A stretch of DNA of 64,000 nucleotides from Hyperoodon ampullatus (Eukaryota; Chordata; Mammalia; Artiodactyla; Ziphiidae). Under the pieces are notes generated by a model. The model was not told where the DNA came from and made no database searches. It was given only the letters and a program-made list of their open reading frames with translations. Position 1 is the stretch's first letter. Each line of letters opens with the position of its first letter. Below are positions 23,200-34,339 of this stretch, piece by piece. The stretch lies in NCBI GenBank assembly GCA_949752795.1, contig OX457061.1, positions 123,834,152-123,898,151 of the forward strand, written 5' to 3'. The position numbers and the translations under genes are program-made.

Positions 23200-24915
23200 C
23201 AAAATATCTGAAAAATATAGAGAAAACAATCTAATTTACAATAATATCAAAAGCAATATAATCTTTAGGAATAAGTTTAACCAAGGATGAGAAAGATCTG
23301 TAAAATGAAAAGTACAAGACTTTGATGAAAGAAATTGAAGAAGATACAAAGAAATGGAGAGATATTCTGTGTTCATGGATCAGAAGAATTAATATTGTTA
23401 AAACTTCCATACTACTCAAAGTCATTTATAAATTCAATGCAATCTCTAGCAAGATTCCAATGGCATTTTTCACAAAAATAGAAAAAAAATCCTAAAATTT
23501 GTGTAGAAATACACAAGACCCCAAATAGCCAAAGCAATCCTGAGAAAGAACAAGGGCTGGAGGGATCACACTTCCTGAGTTCAAAGTACACTGCAAAGAT
23601 ATAGTAATAAAAACAGTATGGTACTGGCATAGAAATAGACATACAGGCCAATGGAGCAGAATTGAGAGCCCAGAAACAAACCCCCACATATAAGGTTAAA
23701 CTAATATCTGACAAGGGAGCCATAAATACTCAATGGGAAAGGACAGTCTTCAATAAATGGTGTTGGGAAAACTGGGTAACCACATGCACAAGGCAGAAAT
23801 TGGGCTCCCATCTCACACTATTCACAAATTAACACAAGATGAATTAAAGACTAAACATAAGACCTGAAACTAAGACCCCCTAGAAGAGAACATAGAGAAA
23901 ACACCCCTTGACATTAGTCTTGGCAACAATTTTTTGTATATGCCAACAGAAGCACAAGTAACAAAAGCAAAAACAAATAGGACTCAATCAAAATGAAAAG
24001 CTTCTGCACAGCAAAAGAAGCAATTGACAAAACAAAAAGGCAACCTGCTGCTGAAGGGAAGAAAATATTTGCAAACCAAGTATCCAATAAGGGGATAATA
24101 TCATATATATACATATATATAAAGAACTATAACAACTCAATAACCAAAAAATCAACAATTCAATTTAAAAACAGGCAGAGAAACTGAATAGATATTTTTC
24201 CAAAGATGACATAGAGATGGCCAACAGGTACATAAAAAGATGCTCCACATCACTAATCATCAGGGAAACACAAATCAAAACCACAATGAGATATCACCTC
24301 ACTCCTGTTTGAATGGCTATCATCCATAAGACAAGAAAGAATGTGTTGGCAAGGACGTGGAGAAAAGGAAACTCTTGTGCACTGTTGGTGGGAATGTAAA
24401 TTGATAATGGAATATTATTCAGCCATGAGAAACAAGGAAGGTCAACCTACCATTTGCAATGACACTGGATAGACCTTGTGGGTATTATATTGAGACAAGT
24501 CAAACAAAGAGAGACGGACACTGTATGTGACCACTTATATGTGGAACCTAAAAAAAGCCAAACTCATAAAACAGAGTAGAATGGTGTTTCCAGGGGCTGG
24601 GGGCGGGGGTGGGTGAAATAGGGAGATGTTGGAAAAGGTACAAACTTCCAGTTAGAAAATGAATAATTCTGGGGATCTAATGCACAGCATAATGATTTTA
24701 GTCCACACTACTATATTATCCACTTCAAAGTTGCTAAGAAACTTGAGAATAATTGTTTTTGTCCCACAGAAGAAATGATAATTGTGGGACACCATGGAGG
24801 TGTTAGCTAACACTATGGTGGTGATCATATTGCAATATATAAATGTATCAAATCAAACTGTACACCTTAAATTACACAATGTTATATGTCAATTATTTCT
24901 CAGAAAAAGAAAAGA
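23200..24915 (+). mobile_element. L1M fragment: ORF2 3' part and 3' UTR, with internal deletion
   Basis: Sense L1. ORF2 landmarks in order: aattgaagaagatacaaaga, tggagagatattctgtgttc, agaattaatattgttaaaac, aataaatggtgttgggaaaa, caaaatgaaaagcttctgca, tgctccacatcactaatcat, gtgcactgttggtgggaatg. At about 24402 it jumps straight to atggaatattattcagccat, skipping roughly 0.25-0.3 kb kept in the 58-kb copy. The 3' UTR follows (gtttccaggggctgggggcg, tgtacaccttaaattacaca, caattatttctcag). Many stops, no long frame; a fossil. Confidence 0.92.
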
Positions 24916-25129
24916 AAAGCACATATATATTGACAAGTATCTGTTAAACCCTCAAACAAACCTGTCACCATCCTTTATTTTAGGAAAACAAACTTAGGTC
25001 AAAGTGGTAAGAATGTACCACCAATAACTGGAAGAACAGATTTTAAGGTACTCACTATCTTCTGGGATAGGCAAGTCACTGAAATAAATGAATCAGGTGA
25101 GCGGGGCACAAGGAATAGTGGGCACGTCC

Positions 25130-25188
25130 CCTCAAAAGAACTTAAATGTATGTTACACTGGATCTGAGCCGAAAGGCCAAGAAGCGAT
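25130..25188 (-). pseudogene. U2 snRNA-derived fragment
   Basis: On the minus strand from 25188 the sequence reads atcgcttcttggcctttcgg then ctcagatccagtgta. This matches the 5' end of U2 snRNA (atcgcttctcggccttttgg ctaagatcaagtgta) over about 36 bases with few changes and one missing T. A further gttcttttgag block resembles the gttcttatcag of U2 after a short gap. The rest of U2 is absent. U2 5' fragments are spread by retrotransposition, so this is a pseudogene piece, not a working snRNA. Confidence 0.75.
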
Positions 25189-25189
25189 G

Positions 25190-26340
25190 AATAGAAATGT
25201 ATTTTAAAAATTTATTAAAGTACAAGACAGCTTAGGAGGAGGACACATCTAGGGTGAAACTCAACCTGTGGGACTGACAGTCAGCATTCTGGGACTGATT
25301 CCAAAACTAATGCCTTTGCAAATTGGTAAATTATGTTGCCAATTTACTCTCAGGACAAATGTCACAGTCCATTCCTTGAAGCTCCTTCTACAGCCGACCT
25401 ACTACCTGAAACATAGTTTTATTTCCTGTAGTCTCTCGCATCCACATACTCGTCCTAGTTTGAGTAAAAGTGAGTGGAAGGTCAGGTTAAGTACACTATA
25501 AATAATAATCGAAATGGGAGGATGTGAGGAAGTGGCAAAGAGAGACAACTGTAGTCAAATTTCCATAGTCATTGTATTTGAATCTATGAAAATAACATTA
25601 AATTTGTTTATTGAGGCTCAGCAAAAATTCCAAGGAGAGAGATATTTAACATATTCCAGTAAAAGAGATAAAGAAAAGTCAAATGAAAAAAAAAAAAAGA
25701 AAAAAAGCCAACAGATGGTATCAAGAGAGAACAAGAGGGTAAAATAAAAGAGATCAGGGAAAGTAATTCTCCAAGGTCAGATCACCCAGAGAAAGAAAGC
25801 AATTACAGAAAGCATTTGCATGTATTAGTTCCTGCTCCACATATGGACCTAGTGAATGTGATTATAATACTAAAGGAACACACTTTATTTTATTTTTATA
25901 GTTTTGCCTTAATTTAGTGCAGCTACTCCCTTCTAGGATGAAGCCATGAAGCTTTTTGCATCAGACAAGGAGAAACTGGAACAAAACAGACCACTAATAA
26001 GTATGGCAACATGAAGCTAACTTTCTTGACCTCTTTAGCAAGAGAGAAGCCAGGAAAGAGAGGCATTGTTCATACAGGAAAAGTGTTTTTCTAACTTCCT
26101 TAAGCATCTATATAACTTATATACATCTCAACCTACCAGCTCATAGAACATCTTCCACAGGGTTTGGGCCTTCCTCCTAGATGCACAAAAAGCTCTCATT
26201 TGATGGATGCCCAAAGGGAGGGAGAAGGACAGGAAGGAAATGGACAGGGAATCCTATTCTCCACCAAGGAATATGAGGGGAACAGGAGCTAGAGTCCTGG
26301 GAAGAGTCATGAGAACTGATCTCTCGCAAGTTCACTTTGC
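25190..26340. other. unique sequence, no gene seen
   Basis: Two neighbouring plus-strand frames of 77 codons (25268-25501, 25514-25747) have no recognisable motif; the second is lysine-rich because of an A run. I see no regulatory or RNA structure. Confidence 0.45.
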
Positions 26341-26344
26341 TGTG

Positions 26345-26395
26345 TGGGCTGTGTGTGTGTTGTGTGTGTGTGTTGTGTATGTGTGTGTGTGTAGA
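26345..26395. repeat. (GT)n microsatellite
   Basis: Interrupted GT array (gtgtgtgtgttgtgtgtgtg, ttgtgtatgtgtgtgtgtgt) abutting the antisense L1 tail. Confidence 0.95.
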
Positions 26396-26404
26396 TACAC
26401 TTTT

Positions 26405-26933
26405 TCTTTTAACATCTTTATTGGAGTATAATTGCTTTACAATGGTGAGTTAGTTTCTGCTTTATAACAAAGTGAATCAGTTATACATATACATATGTCC
26501 CCATATCCCCTCCCTCTTGCATCTCCCTCCCACCCTCCCTATCCCACCCCTCTAGGTGGTCACAAAGCACCGAGCTGGTCTCCCTGTGCTATGCGGCTGC
26601 TTCCCACTAGCTGTCTATTTTACATTTGGTAGTCTATATATGTCCATGCCACTCTCTCACTTTGTCACAGCTTACCCTTCCCCCTCCCCGTATCCTCAAG
26701 TCCATTCTCTAGTAGGTCTGTGTCTTTATTCCTGTCCTGCCTCTAGGTTCTTCATGACATTTTTTTTTAGATTCCATATATGTGTCAGCATACGGTATTT
26801 GTTTTTCTCTTTCTGACTTACTTCACTCTGTATGACAGACTCTAGGTCCATCCACCTCACTACAAATAACTCAATTTCATTTCTTTTTATGGCTGAGTAA
26901 TATTCCATGGTATATATGTGCCACATCTTCTTT
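26405..26933 (-). mobile_element. L1 3' end, antisense, 5'-truncated
   Basis: Begins with the antisense tail (ttttaacatctttattggag, tataattgctttacaatggt), continues through 'ccatatcccctccctcttgc', 'ggtggtcacaaagcaccgag', 'cttactt cactctgtatgac' and stops at 'ccacatcttcttta'. About 530 bases. The ORF at 26726-26926 on the minus strand is the ORF2 C-terminal end (motif WHIYTMEYYSAIKRNE), so this piece covers the last ORF2 codons plus 3' UTR. No clear target duplication seen. Confidence 0.95.
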
Positions 26934-26939
26934 AAGGAA

Positions 26940-28555
26940 CAAGAGCTTTAATTTTCAGCTTAGTACAGGGCACATTTGACAACCTGGTCCATATGAAATT
27001 ATAAGTATATTGTAATAATATTGTTAAGTTTGACAAAGGCACTTTGAGTTATTGTTAGTTTTTTTTTTATTAGGTAACAAATGTGACTATTATTTTCTCC
27101 CTGGGAGAAAAAAAACATGATTGTCATTTTCTCTCTACTTTTTATTAGTTATTTCTTACACTAACCCTTTATTTCTCTTTATTTGGGTTCTGGATAACCT
27201 GTTCTGTAGAGACTGACCTCTCATTTCTGCTTTGCACTTTCCGATTCTACTTTCATCGGAATCTCTTCCCACTCTGTATTTTGTCATGCTCCTCGTCTTG
27301 TTATTTTGTGCCTGCTTCAGCGTCATTCTGAATTTGCATACACAATAGTTCTCACTGTTCCATTTAATTAGCTCACCTACCCTTCAGGTGACTTATTCTC
27401 AGGTCTCTTGTGTTAGGTAACATCCTTCCTCCTAAGCACTCCTTAACACGTAATGATACAGTGGGGAGCAGAATAAGGAACACAAACACCTGATTCAGAA
27501 GGTGTGAAGACAGGTGTGTGATAATTCTCAGGCTTCAAACACCTAGTGCATCACTGTTTCAGGGAACAACAAACAAAAACTATGGTTCAGGGTACATTAC
27601 TGGCTGTCCTCAGACCAACTTAGAGGAGGCATCTGGTTATTGGTACAAAGTAACCCTGTGTTAGTACAGTAACAAACTGGTTAACACAGAGGCCAGAGAG
27701 AGCGTACTGAACGATAAAGGTTCACAGTCAGAAACACAAAGTCCAAAGACCCAAGATAATCAAGGGAAATATCAATGAGAAGATGTTTCCACCCTTAGAT
27801 CAAAACTAAATGAAGCATCCAAGCCTTTCTTTTGTACAATTTTTGCCCTAGATGGATGGCATCCAACCTTTGAGGATGGCTTTGGAAAGTGACACTGATT
27901 CATTTCTACAAGAGCAAGTTCTACATAAATGCCACCCCCCCCCCCACCGAAAGGAACAGAAAGAAGTAACCTTTGCTATGTGTCACTATGGGATTAATAA
28001 GAAATAGGATACACTAATATTTCTTCAGGATGAAATGACACTTGCCACAAACAAAACACTTGACAAAACGTTTGTCTGAAAATAATACGCTCTCCCATGC
28101 AAAGGTGAGGTTTTGGGTAAAATGTGTTATTGTCTCCTGGCTGTCAGAGCTTGAGTGCTTACATTCTATTATACATTTTACTGACTTAAGTAGATGAAAT
28201 TGTTTTTAAAAAGCATTGCTGAGAAATCCTGAGGTTGAAACCAATCTTTAAGACAGATAACTTGTCTGTGTTGTCTCATCAACTTGTGGGTTCTGTGATA
28301 ACAGGAAGCTCAATTTATAAAAGTTTGTTTCCTTGTGAATATTAGGTGCTTAAATGTTTACTGAATAAACTGATGAACTGTCTAATTATGCTCAAGTGTG
28401 TTATAACAGTAACTAGTTGATATTCCATCTCTAATTTATAGCTTATGGATGTATTATGTAATTATGTTCAAGGCTATTTTAATACTAATTTGAGCTGTCA
28501 TGCCATTATTAATATTTTATTTTTTAGAGGTATTTATATAGGACATACAGACAAC
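26940..28555. other. unique sequence, no gene seen
   Basis: No frame longer than 60 codons. A run of about 13 C with one A lies at about 27933-27947. Confidence 0.5.
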
Positions 28556-28559
28556 ACGT

Positions 28560-28798
28560 ACCAAGTTGTAGAAAAAGCACAGTTGTGAGAATCAGAACAC
28601 GGTTTTATATCCCAGATCTACTTAAACAATTCTGCAACCTGGGGCAAACAACTATTTTTACTTCAGTTTTTCATAAGAAAATTAAGGTAATTGATACCTA
28701 TCTCAAAGGCCACTTTGAGAACTAAAAATGAGATAATATACATACAAGCTCCTGGCTTAGTGTAGGCATATAATAATTCTCAATAAGTATTAGATTTG
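28560..28798 (+). mobile_element. MIR SINE, nearly full length
   Basis: Ordered landmarks: gtagaaaaagcacagttgtg, agaatcagaacacggtttta, tctgcaacctggggcaaaca, cttcagtttttcataagaaa, gatacctatctcaaaggcca, gagataatatacatacaagc and ctcaataagtattag. Ancient but well preserved. Confidence 0.9.
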
Positions 28799-28799
28799 T

Positions 28800-29715
28800 T
28801 AATGGCTCCCTGTCCTAAAATTCTCTTCATGAGTCATTAACCAATTTTTTAATGTATTTGAATCTACAATATTATAAAAGCAAGCAGAGACAAACTAGAA
28901 AATATTTTTATATTGATAGTAATCTTGCAATACAAAAAATAATTATAACATATATGTAAGTATAAAGGTTCTTTTTTTAAATTATTGGTGCCAAAAAGAT
29001 AGGACTATTTAAATTAAGACAAAGATTTTTATGCTCAAAGAACTCCAAACTGTGACATTTGAAAATAGAAGGTAGACAAAGCAATGGAATGTGTAAAGAG
29101 GGTGGAAATGCAGACTGCCTTTGAAGTTCTATAATTGTTAGCATCTTTGCATAAAATCAACAAAACATTAAAGAAACCATTAAAACAAAAGCAGCTAAAT
29201 ACAATAAATCCTCATTACACAATGCTATCAGGTGATCATCTATCCCAGCTTACTCAGGATTCTCCAGGTTTACAATGGTGCCCCAGCATAATCATAAGTA
29301 GTATCCTCTTTCACTCTGAAAGTGCCCTGGTGTGGTGACTTATGTCACCTAGACGTAACATAGTTTAGAATCGTAACCTAGCAGCAAAAACACAAGTGAC
29401 TGACACTATATATTTAGCTTATATTGCATATGTTAGTCCTACTCCAAACAGCAGTCAAGAGTTATAAATATTTCTACTGTATGTCACTGTTTCACATGTA
29501 AAGTTGTTTATAAACAGAATAATGCTTAACGCGATCGGTATCATACGAATGCAAAAAGATAAAGGCAACGGATTCGAACATTTCATTTTGCCGCCCAAGT
29601 AGATGAGTCTCATGTTGCTTGTTCATCTTATCTTACAATATCTAATTTGTAGTAGTTTTATTAGTGCGTTTCCAACATCAAAAAGTTGTATGCAAAATTA
29701 AGCTGGTGTTTAATC
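28800..29715. other. AT-rich unique sequence, no gene seen
   Basis: No supported frame. Around 29255-29345 a patch (ccaggtttacaatggtgccc, ctctttcactctgaaagtgc) has a repeat-like look that I cannot classify. Confidence 0.45.
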
Positions 29716-29720
29716 ACTAT

Positions 29721-29934
29721 TTTTTTTTTTTTTTTTTTTTTGCGGTACGTGGGCCTCTCACTGCTGTGGCCTCTCCTGTTGCGGAGCACAGGCTCCGGAT
29801 GCGCAGGCTCAGCGGCCATGGCTCACGGGCCCAGCCGCTCCGTGGCATGTGGGATCTTCCCGGACCAGGGCACGAACCTGTGTCCCCTGCATCGGCAGGC
29901 GGACTCTCAACCACTGCGCCACCAGGGAAGCCCC
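29721..29934 (-). mobile_element. CHR SINE, short type
   Basis: Minus-strand copy: T run of about 20 at the left (A tail), GC body, B box, and head ggggcttccctggtggcgca at the right. Likely short target duplication ctatttt at both sides. Few differences from the other short copies. Confidence 0.97.
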
Positions 29935-29935
29935 T

Positions 29936-30430
29936 ATTTTGTTCTCTTTTAAAATTAGCTCTGCCTGCCTGATTATGCTTTGCTTGTTATAAAGAAGAAG
30001 AGGTCAAGCAGCTGTGTCTGTAGAAAAGCATCACTAATAACACAGTACTTAAAAGGCAGCCAAACTTGGTTAAGACTTAGTGGCGTATCCTGATTATTTC
30101 ACTTGAGTGATATGGTGTGTAATTCTAAGCATCTTTGCTTCTACTTTATGCACAGAGGTAAAAAAAGGAAAAGCAAAACCAAACATGTATTAACTATGCC
30201 CTGATTCTGAGAAGGAGAGAGTATCAGTGGAGGGTCTGCCAGCTAAAGCTGTACCGTGTCTGTGAAGTTCTGGCATCACTTGTGGTTCATGCTTGACTTA
30301 CTCCGAGCTTCCCTTCACATCACGTGGCAGCTGACACATGGTGTGAAATGCAATACATCCTGTCCCCACACAATATTCTGCAGGAGGCCACTTCTTCCAG
30401 TGGCGTTTATGACAGTGCTGCTTCTCTGTT
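29936..30430. other. unique sequence, no gene seen
   Basis: A 97-codon plus-strand frame (30256-30549) runs on into the L1 tail and has no recognisable motif. Confidence 0.45.
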
Positions 30431-30445
30431 TAGAAGGAGAACTGA

Positions 30446-30719
30446 GGAGGAACTGGGAGATTGGGGTTGACACATATGCACTTTTGACACTCTGTATAAC
30501 ACAGATAACTAATGAGAACCTACTGCACAGCAGGGGGAACTCTACTTAATGCATTGTGGTGATCTGAATGGGAAGGAAATTCAAAAAAGAGGGGATAGAT
30601 TATACGTATAGCCGATTCATTTTGCTGTACAGTAGAAACTAACACAACACTGTAAAGCAACTATACTCCAATAAAAATTAATTAAAAGAATAAAAATAAA
30701 AGATAAACCTAAAAAAAGA
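30446..30719 (+). mobile_element. L1 3' UTR insertion, 5'-truncated, with target-site duplication
   Basis: gaactgggagattggggttg, ataactaatgagaacctact, ttcattttgctgtacagtag, aaactaacacaacactgtaa and caactatactccaataaaaa, then an A-rich tail. Target copies agaaggagaactga (30432-30445) and agaaggaaaactga (30720-30733) differ at one base. The insert is only about 270 bases of L1, entirely 3' UTR. Confidence 0.95.
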
Positions 30720-31049
30720 AGAAGGAAAACTGAAAAGGCCAATTTTATTTTTATCTTGATTATCAATGAAAGATGGAACTTGTAGTTTCTCTTAGGTTCC
30801 CTGGAATGTTGGGTCCACAGGGAGTTCACGAATCCCCTGGAGAAATGGCGAAGGAAAACGGCCTGAATGAAAACTCACCTCTTTGAACAGCAGCACTGAA
30901 TTTTTGAAAGTGGAGAAATAGAGGCAGTTCCATCTGAGGTGGCAACTACGTTCGATGCAAAGAAAGAATCTCAGCCTGATGAGGGCAATGGAGTGGCTCA
31001 GTGGGATGATGAGAATTAGGGCCAGCAGGGCAGGCAGAGACAGTCATCT

Positions 31050-31214
31050 GCGGACTTCCCTGGCGGTCCAGTGCTTAAGACTGAGTTCCACTGCAGGGGC
31101 CGTGGGTTCAATCCCTGGTTGGAGAACTAAGATCACACATGCTGCATGGTGCAGTAGATAGAAAGATAGACAGATAGACAATAAAAAAATAATAATAATT
31201 TTAAAAAAAAGGAA
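31050..31214 (+). mobile_element. CHR-family SINE, short divergent type
   Basis: Head ggacttccctggcggtccag, B box gggttcaatccc, then tggttggagaactaagatca and cacatgctgcatggtgcagt, then a GATA-rich and A-rich tail. It lacks the GC-rich body of the 200-bp type. Possible target duplication agtcatc at 31042-31048 and 31217-31223. Confidence 0.92.
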
Positions 31215-31223
31215 ATAGTCATC

Positions 31224-32360
31224 CAGGGGTGCCAAGACTGCATGCCCCTGAGGACTGATGTGAAACGGGGGAGACTAGGGACTATGGTTGAACGACCGTT
31301 CCAAACTGGGTTGAGACTTGGAATCATATCAAACCTTAATCAACGTGCAAGCTCTTGGCGTCTCCCAGGCTACGGGGCCTGAGGAAATATGCGATTCACC
31401 AAAGTAATCCTCTGCTTGCTGAGCAAAATCTGTTTATGGATACCAGATGTTAACAAGGACAGTTCTTATTTACGCCTCGGGAAATGCATGCTGGCTTTCA
31501 TTAAGTTAAACAGTTTTACCTAAAAATGTTACGTGAGTGGACTCTGTGAGGTGACTGTTTTTCCAGTAATAAATGGCTCTGCCATAGTTTCAAGTTAGGT
31601 GACCACTGGCCACTTGACTTTCTTGGGGCTTGATCTCTTGTTTCTGTATTTTACTAACTTTACTGGTTGAAACATTACTTCAACTATTAAGACTACGCAT
31701 CCTACCAATATAAAGAAGTCTGTGATAATGCCAAAAGAAATCATTAAAGTAATTACCAAGTTAATTCAGACTAATGTAGACAAGACTTACTATTCACCTT
31801 ATATTTCAATGCATAGTATCTGTTTAGATTTTAATAGGTTTATTTAATTCTATGTTCTATTTTGCCTCCTTATAACTTCAGTACAGCTCCAGAAATAACC
31901 ACATTATCTAACCACTCACTAAGAATTTATATGAAATTGGTTTTGAGACATTTTTCTGCCACATCAAACTGAGATAACCAAAATATCAAAATCTGTTCCA
32001 CAGCACAAGAGTTATCAACAAACCTCAATGTCTACTTTTAAAATGACTAACAGAGAATCCACAGGCTTTGCCAAGAAGTCTTTGATTAATCAGAAAATCA
32101 AAAAGATTTTTGGAACCTACAGTTTCCCATTTATACATATGTATATGCATATATATATAACTATACATCTATCTTCTATAATAAAATTAGGGTTACATTC
32201 ATTTCTTCTCAAAAATACTGAAATGTAACTTTATTTTTCTGCTCTTGATTTGTCTCAATACTCGAGTTCCTTTGGATAACTTATTGTTGCCCAAATATAC
32301 ACCATGGTTGAATTTTTGTCCATGATCTTCTCATCTTTATCAAAAAAAAAAAAAAATGGT
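31224..32360. other. AT-rich unique sequence, no gene seen
   Basis: No supported frame. A (TA/CA)-rich spot lies at about 32133-32160. Confidence 0.5.
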
Positions 32361-32364
32361 ACCT

Positions 32365-32515
32365 ATCCTTAAAGGCTCATATTAAAAACAACCTTCTCCA
32401 TAAAACCTTTCTTGTTTATCCTATGCAGATGTGATTCCCCTTCCTTTGAACCCACCTACTATTTTATGTGTACCTTTTCTGATCTCTTACATATTTGGTC
32501 TTTACATTATATTAG
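32365..32515 (+). mobile_element. L2-like 3' fragment (probable)
   Basis: aaaacctttcttgtttatcc, ccccttcctttgaacccacc and tatttggtctttacattata resemble the 3' part of L2 ('..gccttccctgat..cacttatcacattgt'). Decayed. Confidence 0.4.
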
Positions 32516-32519
32516 ATGC

Positions 32520-32700
32520 AAGCCTGGATTCAAACCAACTTCCACACTTTATAGCTGTATGAAATGAGACACTTCATTTAATCTTCCCAGGGGATAGTTC
32601 CTTTACCTGTAACAGAGCTTAAAAATATCTTTCAGCAGGGCTATGCTAAGGAATCGAGAGGAAATGTCCTTGGGACACTGTAGATGTTTGAAAACTATGC
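32520..32700 (+). mobile_element. MIR SINE (probable)
   Basis: cctggattcaaaccaacttc, ctttatagctgtatgaaatg, cacttcatttaatcttccca and ttcctttacctgtaacagag match MIR landmarks in order. Confidence 0.7.
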
Positions 32701-32740
32701 TTGCTTTTCCCCCTTTCTCCAATCTCACTAAAGGATGGAT

Positions 32741-34335
32741 GCTGTTTTTTTTTTTTAACATCCTTATTGGAGTATAACTCCTTTACAATGGTGTGTTAGT
32801 TTCTGCTGTATAACAAAGTAAATCAGCTATATGTATACGTATATCCCTATATCCCCTCCCTCATGCATCTCCCTCCCACCCTCCTTTTCCCACCCCTCTA
32901 GGTGGGCACAAAGCACCAAGCTGATCTCCCTGTGCTGTGCGGCTGCTTCCCAGTAGCTATTTTACATTTGGTAGTGTATATATGTCCATGCCACTCTCTC
33001 ACTTCGTCCCAGCTTACCCTTCCTCTTCTCCATGTCCTCAAATCCATTCTCTACATCTGCATCTTTATTCCTGTCCTGCCCCTAGGTTCTTCAGAACCTT
33101 TTTTTTTTTAGATTCCATATATATATGTATAAGCATATGGTATTTGTTTTTCTCTTTCTGACTTACTTCACTCCGTATGACAAACTCTAGGTCCATCCAC
33201 CTCACTACAAATAACTCAATTTCATTTCTTTTTACAGCTCAGTAATATTCCATTGTATATATGTGCCACATCTTCTTTATTCACTCATCTGTTGATGAAC
33301 ACTTAGGTAATTTTCATTTCCTGGCTATTGTAAATAGAGCTGCAATGAACATTGTGGCACATGACTCTTTTTGAATTATGGTTTTCTAGGATATATGCCC
33401 AGTAGTGGGATTTCTGTGTTGTATGGTAGTTCTATTTTTAGTTTTCTAACGAAACTCCATACTGTTCGCCATAGTGGCTGTATCAATTCACATTCCCACC
33501 AGCAGTGCAAGAGTGTTCCCTTTTCTCCACACCCTCTCCAGCATTTATTGTTTCTAGATTTCTTGATGACGGCCATTTTAAACAGTGTGAGGTGATGACT
33601 CATTGTAGTTTTGATTTGCATTTCTCTAATGATTAGTGATGTTGAGCATACTTTCATGTGTTTGTTGGCAATCTGTATATCTTCTTTGGAGAAATGTCCA
33701 TTTAGGTCTTCTGCCCATTTTTGGATTGGGTTGTTTGTTTTTTTATATTGAGCTGCATGAGCTGCTTGTAAATTTTGCAGATTAATCCTTTGTCATTTGC
33801 AAGTATTTTCTCCCATTCTGAGGGTTGTCTTCTGGTTTTGTTTATGGTTTCCTTTGCTGTGCAAAAGCTTTGAAGTTTCACTAGGTCCCATTTGTTTATT
33901 TTTGTTTTTATTTCCATTTCTCTAGGAGGTGGGTCAAAAAAGATCTTGCTGTGATTTATGTCATAGAGTGTTCTGCCTATGTTTTCCTCTAAGAGTTTGA
34001 TAGTGTCTGGCCTTACATTTAGGTCTTTAATCCATTTTGAGTTTATTTTTGTGTACAGTGTTAGGGAGTGTTCTAATTTCATTCTTTTACATGTAGCTGT
34101 CCAGTTTTCCCAGCACCACTTACTGAAGAGGCTGTCTTTTCTGCATTGTATATTCTTGCCTCCTTTACCAAAAATAAGGTGACCATATGTGCGTGGGTTT
34201 ATCTCTGGGCTTTCTATGCTGTTCTCTTGATCTATATTTCTATTTTTGTGCCAGTACCATACTGTCTGAGTTACTGTAGCTCTGCAGTATAGTCTGAAGG
34301 CAAGGAGCCTGATTCCTCCAGCTCCGTTTTTCTTT
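32741..34335 (-). mobile_element. L1 3' part, antisense, with readable ORF2 end
   Basis: Starts with an A tail (T run) and the same tail as the 26.4-kb copy (aacatccttattggagtata), runs through the 3' UTR and ORF2, and ends abruptly at about 34335 (5' truncation). The frame 34433-33702 has 243 codons; about the first 33 are flanking DNA and the rest is L1 ORF2 ([48 protein letters not shown]). The frame 33657-33376 continues as the [13 protein letters not shown] motif. So ORF2 is missing its endonuclease and reverse transcriptase; only C-terminal codons remain, with breaks. The piece cannot move by itself. Confidence 0.95.
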
Positions 34336-34339
34336 CCTT

